Positions 7,957-15,497 of a stretch of 33,784 nt of DNA are shown piece by piece. The stretch lies in contig DASXSZ010000053.1 of NCBI GenBank assembly GCA_036505735.1, forward strand, positions 1 to 33,784, given 5' to 3'. Origin of the DNA: DASUPK01 sp036505735 (GTDB lineage Bacteria; Actinomycetota; Thermoleophilia; Solirubrobacterales; 70-9). Position numbers and translations under genes: made by a program. The notes under the pieces are model-generated. The model saw only the letters and a program-made list of their open reading frames with translations. It searched no databases and was not told the origin of the DNA. The stretch's first letter is position 1, and each line of letters starts with the position of its first letter.

Positions 7957-8015
7957 CGCCGTAGGAGGGGCCCATGGACGCGATTTCTGAGCGTCCATGG
8001 GAAGTGCCTACGGCG
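7957..8015 (-). terminator. Long imperfect hairpin after ftsH
   Basis: Between the ftsH stop (8051) and the lipoprotein start (7921) there is a two-part inverted repeat. Outer arms of 9 bases (7957-7965 with 8007-8015) and inner arms of 11 bases (7971-7981 with 7991-8001) are perfectly complementary. They are separated by a 5x5 internal bulge and close on a 9-nt loop. No T-run follows on the minus strand. Possible roles are a Rho-independent-like stop, a 3' end stabiliser for ftsH mRNA, or a processing site. Confidence 0.5.
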
Positions 8016-8050
8016 ACAGGACCCGCGGTCGAGCGGTCGGGGTCTATCGG

Positions 8051-10009
<1,959 letters not shown>

Positions 10010-10080
10010 GGTGGGTCCCTTTGCCCGGGGGTGCGCCGAATTTGCGGGCCCGGATCTATGGCGAGGGTACCAGCGTTGAT

Positions 10081-10623
10081 CTAGCTGCCTTGAGGGTTTT
10101 CACGCAGGGCCGCCACGTACGAGAGGTTCCGGAATCTCTCGGCGTGATCGAGTCCGTAGCCGATCGCGAACCGGTTGGGGATCTCGAACCCGACGTAGCG
10201 GATCGGAAGGTCGACCCGCCGGCGCTCCGGCTTGGTGAGCAGAGCGCACACCTCGACCGACTTCGGGCCGCGCGCCTGGAGGCTGCGGAGCAGGTAATGG
10301 AGGGTGAGGCCGGAGTCGATGATGTCCTCGACGATCAGCACGTCGCGGCCGGCGATCGGCGCATCCAGGTCCTTGAGGATCCGGACGACGCCGGAGGAGT
10401 CGGTCGATGACCCGTAGCTCGAGACCGCCATGAAGTCGAGCTCGCAGTCGATCGTCAGGTGCCGCATCAGGTCGGCCAGGAACGGGACGGCGCCCTTCAG
10501 GATCGCGACCAGCAGGGGCTGGCGCCCCTCGTAGTCGCGGCTGACCTCGGCGCCGAGCTCGGCGACCCGGCGCTGCAGCTCGTCCTCGGAGACGAGCACC
10601 TCCCCGATCTCCTCGGCACTCAC
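10081..10623 (-). CDS. hpt: Hypoxanthine phosphoribosyltransferase
   Basis: Salvages hypoxanthine (and usually guanine) to the nucleotide using PRPP. It has 180 residues, the usual bacterial length. ILKGAVPFLADL (about 41-52) is the PPi loop, SSYGSSTDSSG the flexible loop, and VLIVEDIIDSGLT (about 96-107) the PRPP motif with the acidic pair. VGFEIPNRFAIGYGLDHAERFRNL closes the base pocket. The start is GTG at 10623, 20 nt after the tilS stop. The tilS-hpt-ftsH arrangement is widely conserved, which supports a single transcript. Confidence 0.95.
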   Translation of the reverse strand: MSAEEIGEVLVSEDELQRRVAELGAEVSRDYEGRQPLLVAILKGAVPFLADLMRHLTIDCELDFMAVSSYGSSTDSSGVVRILKDLDAPIAGRDVLIVEDIIDSGLTLHYLLRSLQARGPKSVEVCALLTKPERRRVDLPIRYVGFEIPNRFAIGYGLDHAERFRNLSYVAALRENPQGS

Positions 10624-10643
10624 GGGCTCAGTCTAGGCTCAGT

Positions 10644-11987
10644 TTATGGAGGGGTCTGCGATGCGCTCAGCACGGCGGACTCGGACGCCCCGGGCCGCGC
10701 CGCGAACTCCTCCGATACCGCGACTCCCGCGATCCAGGCGATCAGCCCGTCGGCGGTTACCACAGGGAGCGCGTGTCGCAATGAGCGCGGCACCTTTCGA
10801 TCGGTGAACAGGTCCTGGAGCGACTTGCTGCCGCCGAGGCCGAGCGGGCGCATCCGATCGCCCTCCCGCCACGTTCGTACGGTGACCGCGCTCCCGAGAG
10901 CCGACGGATCCAGGACGGCGCGGTCGGGCCCCTCGGCTGCGGGGACTCCCGACTCGAGCTCCGCCCGCACCTCCCACAGGCCGAACCGGCAGACGCCGGG
11001 CACCGTGAGGATCGTCTCTCCCGGCTCAGTGGCGGGCCCAGCGGTGAAGCGGACGTGCCCGTGCTCGATTTGCGCGCTCACCCCTCCCCCCAACTCGATC
11101 TCCCCACCCTCCGGGTCCTGGGCCAGTCTCCAGATCCGAGCGGCGCGCGAGCGGCCCAGCGAAACCTGCGCGCCCATCGCCCGCTCCGCCAGCCGGCGGA
11201 GGACCAAGCGGCGCAGCGCCGGGTCGAGGCCGCCGAGGGAATCTCGGCTGATCGCTCCGGCCGCCTCGGCCCCCGACTCCGCCATCGCCTCCTCCACCAG
11301 GCGCTCCAGCGTCTCGCTCTCCTCGGCCAGCTCGGCCTGGGTCTCGGCGATCGTCGCTTCCGCCTGAGCTCCGAGCTCGCGCAGCACCGGGAGGACCTCG
11401 TTGCGAATCCTGTTGCGCGCGTAGAGCGGCTCCGCGTTGGTGGGGTCGTCGACGAAGGGGAGGCCCGCGTCGGCCGCCAGCTGCCGGACCTCGTCGCGTC
11501 GCAACGAGAGGATCGGTCGCAGGAGAGCACCACGCCGGGGACGCAGACCGATCAGCGCCCGACGGCCCGGCGACGTCGCGAGGCGGTAGAGCATCGTCTC
11601 CACCAGGTCGGTGCGAGTGTGGCCGGTGGCGATCCAGTCGAGGTCCCGCGAGCGGCGGAGCTGCTCGGCGGCGGCGTATCGCGCGTCGCGCGCCTCCGCC
11701 TGCACGTTCCCGGCCCCCAGCTTCGGACGCACAACCTCCAGGTCGATGCCGAGCCGCGCGCAGAGCTCACCGCAGGCGTGCTCGTCCCGGTCGGAGTCCG
11801 GCCGGAGGCCGTAGTTGAGGTGGAGGGCAAGCACCGCCCCGGGCTCGAGCGCCTCGACCAGGCCCGCGGCTGCGGCGGCGGAGTCGGCGCCTCCGGAGAC
11901 CAGTGCGACACCGCGAGAGCCCTCGGGGATCAGGCCGCTCTCCCGCACCGCGCGGGCGAGGGCGGAGAGCGCCGTCGCGGCCGCCAT
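10644..11987 (-). CDS. tilS: tRNA(Ile)-lysidine synthase
   Basis: ATP-dependent enzyme that makes lysidine at the wobble C of tRNA-Ile(CAU), switching it from Met to Ile identity. The PP-loop reads SGGADS (31-36 from this start), then the N-type ATPase core with GHTRTDLVETMLYRL and RPILSLRRDEVR. A middle helical region and a C-terminal TilS domain follow, with RTWREGDRMRPLGL and LQDLFTDRKVPRSLR. The frame is open to 12044, but ATG at 11987 gives the expected N-terminus and leaves 31 nt after the cyclase stop; GAGAA lies 7 nt upstream. It has 447 residues. Confidence 0.95.
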   Translation of the reverse strand: MAAATALSALARAVRESGLIPEGSRGVALVSGGADSAAAAAGLVEALEPGAVLALHLNYGLRPDSDRDEHACGELCARLGIDLEVVRPKLGAGNVQAEARDARYAAAEQLRRSRDLDWIATGHTRTDLVETMLYRLATSPGRRALIGLRPRRGALLRPILSLRRDEVRQLAADAGLPFVDDPTNAEPLYARNRIRNEVLPVLRELGAQAEATIAETQAELAEESETLERLVEEAMAESGAEAAGAISRDSLGGLDPALRRLVLRRLAERAMGAQVSLGRSRAARIWRLAQDPEGGEIELGGGVSAQIEHGHVRFTAGPATEPGETILTVPGVCRFGLWEVRAELESGVPAAEGPDRAVLDPSALGSAVTVRTWREGDRMRPLGLGGSKSLQDLFTDRKVPRSLRHALPVVTADGLIAWIAGVAVSEEFAARPGASESAVLSASQTPP

Positions 11988-12018
11988 GGCCAGATTCTCG
12001 CGGATTTCCGCAGTCCCT

Positions 12019-13230
12019 TTATTCCATCGCCGGCCGGGCGACATACAGGGAGATCGCCGCGGGGAATCCCTTCAGCACGACCTCTCCGATCGCCTCGAAG
12101 CGCAGGAAGTCGGAGTCGTCGATCGCCTCGACCAGTCCCTGGGTGACCAGGACCTCCCCGCCCAGCGCCCGGGTCACGACCCGGTGCGCGAGGTTCACGT
12201 CACCACCGAAGTAGTCGCCGTCCCGGAAGACCGCAGCGCCGTAGTGGATGCCGACCCTCGGCTGTGGCCGCTCCTGGAAGAGGGCGAGGAAGCCCACCGC
12301 CCACTCGGTCAGCGTCCCCGGTTCTGGCGAGACGACCATCACCTCATCGCCGATCGTCTTGACGATCGTCGCCTCGGTGGGCAGGGTCGCCTCGACCGTG
12401 TCCACGAAGCGCTCGATCAGGTCGAGCGCCTCCTCGTCCCCCTCCTCCTCGGTGTAGCGCGTGAAGCCGGTGAGGTCGACGAAGCAGAAGGTCATGGAGA
12501 CCCGCGCGAGGCCACGGCCGGCGCCCCCGATGTCGGCCTCCATGTGCCCGACCACGTCCTGCTCGATGTAGAAGCGCAGGTAGCGGTTGTGCATGTATTG
12601 CATCAACGGGCCGGTGACGGGCAGCAGGTCGGCGGCGAGCTCCCCCATCTCCTCGGCGATCTCCAGCGGCGGCACCTCTTCCTGCATGAGCGGCTCATGA
12701 ACGTAGAGGTGGAAGAGGCGAACCTCGGAGTCGGCGACCTTCCGTATCGCCTGGGCGTAGACCCGGACGAGCTGGAGGAACGCCACCAGCGGGAATCCGG
12801 AGGAGAGCACGTTGGCGCAGTGGCGCATCGCCCTCAGGTCCTCCTCGTTGAGCATCCCCTCCGCCCCCATCGGCGTTCCCAGGAGCGTCATCAGCCGCTC
12901 GATCAGCTCCGGCTCGAGCCCGGTGAGCTCGGCCGCCTGCTCCCGGGTGTAATGCCCCTCCGGGACCTGGAACAGGTCCTCCGCGTAGCCGAAGGCGAGC
13001 CTCCCGCCCCTGGCGGCCTCCCGGATGGCATCGACCGAGTAGCCGCGCTCCCTCATCCGGGCGATCACCCGGGCCTGCGCCGCCGAGGCCGGGGTCCAGC
13101 GGCCGCTCTCAACCGGGACCAGGCCCTCGTCCGCCCAGCGCTTCAGCGTCGAAGAGGAGATCCCCGCAATCCGGCTGGCCTCGGCAAGTGAGATGGCGTT
13201 GCCGCGATCGTCGGCGTCAGCGGCGCTCAC
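12019..13230 (-). CDS. MerR-type HTH / adenylyl cyclase fusion protein
   Basis: A 403-residue predicted soluble protein. Residues about 12-80 form a MerR-like winged helix (SLAEASRIAGISSSTLKRWADEG) and about 85-235 an all-helical domain like the adenylate cyclase regulatory domain. About 245-395 is a class III nucleotidyl cyclase. All key cyclase residues are visible: metal-binding Asp252 (FVDLTGFT) and Asp295 (KTIGDEVM), adenine-selecting Lys291 and Asp339 (GDYFG), and transition-state Asn346 and Arg350 (VNLAHR). An active ATP cyclase is therefore expected. The start is GTG at 13230 behind a G-rich run. It heads the tilS-hpt-ftsH block and has its own promoter. The coupling of DNA binding to cAMP synthesis is inferred from domains only. 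Confidence 0.88.
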   Translation of the reverse strand: MSAADADDRGNAISLAEASRIAGISSSTLKRWADEGLVPVESGRWTPASAAQARVIARMRERGYSVDAIREAARGGRLAFGYAEDLFQVPEGHYTREQAAELTGLEPELIERLMTLLGTPMGAEGMLNEEDLRAMRHCANVLSSGFPLVAFLQLVRVYAQAIRKVADSEVRLFHLYVHEPLMQEEVPPLEIAEEMGELAADLLPVTGPLMQYMHNRYLRFYIEQDVVGHMEADIGGAGRGLARVSMTFCFVDLTGFTRYTEEEGDEEALDLIERFVDTVEATLPTEATIVKTIGDEVMVVSPEPGTLTEWAVGFLALFQERPQPRVGIHYGAAVFRDGDYFGGDVNLAHRVVTRALGGEVLVTQGLVEAIDDSDFLRFEAIGEVVLKGFPAAISLYVARPAME

Positions 13231-13422
13231 GACGACCCCCCGCAGGTGTCGGTTCGAATCTCCCCGGACGAAGCGACGGGGCCCCAGGACCCCGTCGCCT
13301 GCGGGCTGTCGGCCCGCCTCGTCGGCCAGCGGCGCCTAGACGCCTCGCGGAGTCCTGTCGCCGATCCCAGTCGCCGGGGGACCTGCGGACCGCGGACCCG
13401 CTTCCGGCCCAAGTGTTTGAAC
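13231..13422 (-). other. Structured 5' leader of the MerR-cyclase gene
   Basis: About 190 nt lie between the predicted transcription start and the GTG of the cyclase gene. No credible coding frame is seen. Two adjacent perfect hairpins are visible: 9-bp arms at 13273-13281/13290-13298 and 6-bp arms at 13301-13306/13312-13317. Between these and the start codon is a short stretch resembling a tRNA T-loop (13251-13260). It matches no riboswitch consensus I can recall. A cis-regulatory RNA is possible. Confidence 0.35.
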
Positions 13423-13428
13423 GAGACG

Positions 13429-13456
13429 AGATTACGCCTCTGCCAAGGCAAGTCAA
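13429..13456 (-). promoter_or_regulatory. Sigma70-type promoter for the MerR-cyclase/tilS block
   Basis: On the minus strand TTGACT (13456-13451) and TAATCT (13434-13429) are 16 nt apart, with 5/6 matches in the -35 and 4/6 in the -10, close to the housekeeping consensus. Transcription would begin near 13422, about 190 nt upstream of the GTG at 13230. It is the best promoter by eye in the left half of the window. Confidence 0.6.
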
Positions 13457-13495
13457 CCGGTTGGACGGGCGCACGAGGAGGAGACGGGACGGGCC

Positions 13496-13924
13496 CTAGT
13501 CAATGGCTAGGTGTGGATACTTCTGCGAGACGAGCTCGCGGTATCGGGAGAAGAGGGGCTTCGCGGCCGGGAAGAACCGGAGCGCCGCGCCCGCGTCCTC
13601 GATGCTCGGCCGGAGCCTGCCGCGGGCGATCGCGATCGCCGGGTTCTCTTGCCCCTGAAAGACCCTGTTGGCCACCGCCGACTCCATGCTGAGCCGGAGC
13701 TTCGGGTGCGTCTTCGTGCGCCGCGAGAAATCCCAGCGGAGGCAGTGGCGACCGCTCTGCACGCGGGACACGTTGACGGCGAGCTTCAGATCGGGGAACT
13801 CGATCCGGAGCGGCGCGGCCGCGGCGCCCAGCCGCGGGCCGTCGTCGGGATCGCTGTCGATCTCGCGCAGGATCGTGTCGAGGATGTCCTTGAGCTCCTT
13901 CTTCGTCAGATCGGCGCTCGTCAC
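13496..13924 (-). CDS. SCP2-like (sterol carrier type) small protein
   Basis: A 142-residue cytoplasmic protein. The part from about residue 35 to 125 (LRIEFPDLKLAVNVS ... NPAIAIARGRLRPSIEDAGAAL) follows the pattern of SCP2-fold lipid-binding domains, where a G-x-NP-x-A stretch is followed by a short GxL strand and a final helix. It lacks catalytic motifs. The start is GTG at 13924, with AGGG a few bases upstream. It lies 19 nt after the small coiled-coil gene 13944-14150 and may share its transcript. Lipid or hydrophobic cofactor binding is only suggested by the fold resemblance. Confidence 0.5.
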   Translation of the reverse strand: MTSADLTKKELKDILDTILREIDSDPDDGPRLGAAAAPLRIEFPDLKLAVNVSRVQSGRHCLRWDFSRRTKTHPKLRLSMESAVANRVFQGQENPAIAIARGRLRPSIEDAGAALRFFPAAKPLFSRYRELVSQKYPHLAID

Positions 13925-13943
13925 CTTGACCCTCGACCTGAGG

Positions 13944-14150
13944 TCAACCCTTTCGCTTCCCGCCGCGGACCGAAGATTCGATCCTGCCGAGCTGTGAGCG
14001 CACGTCCCTCCCGCGCCTGGCGACCTCGTCGAGCAGCTCCACAGCCCGGTCCCGGGTGCTCGCGGCCGTGCCGGCGGTCGCCTCGAAGGTCCGCTCGATC
14101 GCCGTGCGGAGAGCGTCGGAGGGCTTGTCTGGGACCGGCAGCTTGACCAT
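13944..14150 (-). CDS. Small helical (phasin-like) protein
   Basis: A 68-residue protein, mostly helical and charged, with a stretch (about 15-60: ERTFEATAGTAASTRDRAVELLDEVARRGRDV) that resembles short PHA-granule-associated or phasin-like proteins of actinobacteria. The C-terminus is basic (RGGKRKG). It begins with ATG at 14150, without a visible Shine-Dalgarno. It is divergent from the nucleoside phosphorylase gene (67 nt between starts). A second protein of similar style lies on the other side of that gene (14928-15269). Function is not established. Confidence 0.5.
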   Translation of the reverse strand: MVKLPVPDKPSDALRTAIERTFEATAGTAASTRDRAVELLDEVARRGRDVRSQLGRIESSVRGGKRKG

Positions 14151-14217
14151 CTTCAGTACGCCCGCTCAGCAGCCTACCCGGGCGCGCTCCACCCGGCACA
14201 GGTAGCTTGGCCGCGCA

Positions 14218-14937
14218 ATGCCCCACCACCTGAGGCCGAGCACGCCCTACGCCCGCGACGCCCTGCTCCCGGGAGATCCCGGGAGGGCCCTGGCGCTTGC
14301 CCAGCAGCTCCTCACCGAGCCGAGGATGAGCAACCACGCCCGGGGACTGTGGGGATATACGGGGGAGACGCCTGCGGGCCGCCCGCTCAGCATCCAGTCG
14401 ACGGGAATGGGCGGGCCGAGCGCGGCGATCGTCCTCCAAGAGCTCGCGGAGCTTGGGGTCCGGCGGGCGATCCGCGTCGGAACCTGCGGCGCGATCGACC
14501 CGGATCTCGCACACGGCGAGCTGATCGTGGCGGCTGAGGCTCTGGCGGAGGATGGGGCGAGCCGGGCGCTGGGAGCGGGCGAGGCCGAGATGCCCGACCC
14601 CGACCTGACCGCGAGGCTTGCGGCGGGCCTCGCCGCGGGCAGACCGCCGGCCCGGATCGTGAGCACGGATCTCTTCTACGACGGCCAGCCCGACGAGGGC
14701 GCTCCGACGCGGGCGCGCGCCGACGCCTGGCGCAGGCGCGGGGCGGTGGCGGTCGAGATGGAAGCGGCGACCGTGTTCACGCTGGGACGCCGGCTCGGCG
14801 TCGCCACCGCCTGCGTGCTGACGGTTTCCCACAGGTTCGAGGAGGGTGAGCGCCACCGAATCGGAGATGAGGAGCTCGCCGACGCCGCCAAGCTGATGGG
14901 ATCGCTCGCGGCGGCTGCGTTGGAGGCTCAACCCTGA
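14218..14937 (+). CDS. Nucleoside phosphorylase (PNP/UDP family)
   Basis: A 239-residue member of the hexameric nucleoside phosphorylase family that splits nucleosides with phosphate. LLPGDPGRA near the N-terminus supplies phosphate contacts, STGMGGPSAAIVLQEL (about 61-76) and RVGTCGAI follow. VSTDLFYDG and VEMEAATVFTLG (about 180-191, with the ribose-binding Met/Glu pair) complete the site. The base-contacting region does not let me choose between purine nucleosides and uridine. The start is ATG at 14218 with no clear Shine-Dalgarno. Its 3' end overlaps the opposing gene 14928-15269 by 10 nt. A nearby salvage gene, hpt, is 3.6 kb away. Confidence 0.85.
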   Translation: MPHHLRPSTPYARDALLPGDPGRALALAQQLLTEPRMSNHARGLWGYTGETPAGRPLSIQSTGMGGPSAAIVLQELAELGVRRAIRVGTCGAIDPDLAHGELIVAAEALAEDGASRALGAGEAEMPDPDLTARLAAGLAAGRPPARIVSTDLFYDGQPDEGAPTRARADAWRRRGAVAVEMEAATVFTLGRRLGVATACVLTVSHRFEEGERHRIGDEELADAAKLMGSLAAAALEAQP

Positions 14938-15269
14938 GTCGAGGCTCCGGGGCGGGACGACGCCCGCTCCCGGCGCAGCTCGGCGACCTCCCGGGTGAGC
15001 TGATCGAGCGTGTCCTCGACCGCGTCGAGGCGCTCCGAGACCGCGCGGAGGCGGCGGGCCAGCCGATCCACGTCGTTGCCGGTCGGCAGGTTGAGCGTGC
15101 GGATCGCGCTGGCGCCCGCCTGCGAGGCGCGCTCCCGCGCCCCGAAGGCGACCTGCAGCGCCTGGTTCAGCCATGGGTTGTCGACCAGGAACTGGGCGAG
15201 CTCGCCCAGGGCGCTCTCACCGCGCGAGGAGGGCCGGTCCCTGGTTCCTTCGCCGCCGCCCTCATCCAT
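14928..15269 (-). CDS. Coiled-coil, phasin-like protein
   Basis: About 113 residues. After an acidic, disordered start comes GELAQFLVDNPWLNQALQVAFGARERASQA, an amphipathic segment. Then follows a long heptad-patterned helix (about 60-100: LARRLRAVSERLDAVEDTLDQLTREVAELRRE) typical of phasin or PHA-regulator-like coiled coils. The chosen ATG at 15269 has GGTGA 5 nt upstream; a GTG at 15278 is an alternative. It converges on and overlaps the phosphorylase gene by 10 nt. No PHA synthase is in the window, so a granule role is unproven. Confidence 0.55.
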   Translation of the reverse strand: MDEGGGEGTRDRPSSRGESALGELAQFLVDNPWLNQALQVAFGARERASQAGASAIRTLNLPTGNDVDRLARRLRAVSERLDAVEDTLDQLTREVAELRRERASSRPGASTQG

Positions 15270-15395
15270 ATCGTTCACCCGCCCACCGTACCGCGACGAA
15301 CAGGGCCGAGCGGGGTTTCGGCTACGCACGCGATGCGCACATTGTTCACCGCTTCAGTCAAGTAGGGTCCCGGCATTGAACGCGACGGTTCCCCG

Positions 15396-15424
15396 TTGCA
15401 AAGGACTGGTCGAGTCAGTAGCGT
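15396..15424 (+). promoter_or_regulatory. Candidate promoter for the secreted peptidoglycan hydrolase
   Basis: TTGCAA (15396-15401) and TAGCGT (15419-15424) are 17 nt apart, giving a leader of roughly 65 nt before the ATG at 15498. The match to consensus is moderate. The rest of the 15270-15497 divergent gap shows no other element I can support; I looked for a c-di-AMP riboswitch and could not fit one. Confidence 0.35.
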
Positions 15425-15497
15425 CCGGCGTGCCTGCGGGTGCGGGGAGGCTACGACCGGCAGACCCATATGGTTCGCGGGCAGGATCGGTTAGCCA

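Noticed and set aside
13251..13260. T-loop-like sequence suggesting a tRNA or tmRNA in the leader of the cyclase gene
   Set aside because: Flanking bases do not form a 5-bp T-stem, no acceptor or anticodon stem can be drawn at the right spacing on either strand, and the upstream side is cyclase coding sequence.
15270..15497. Possible c-di-AMP (ydaO-type) riboswitch before the peptidoglycan hydrolase
   Set aside because: Such switches often precede actinobacterial cell-wall hydrolases, but I could not match the conserved core bases or draw the pseudoknot here; only a weak GTAGC/GCTAC stem is present.
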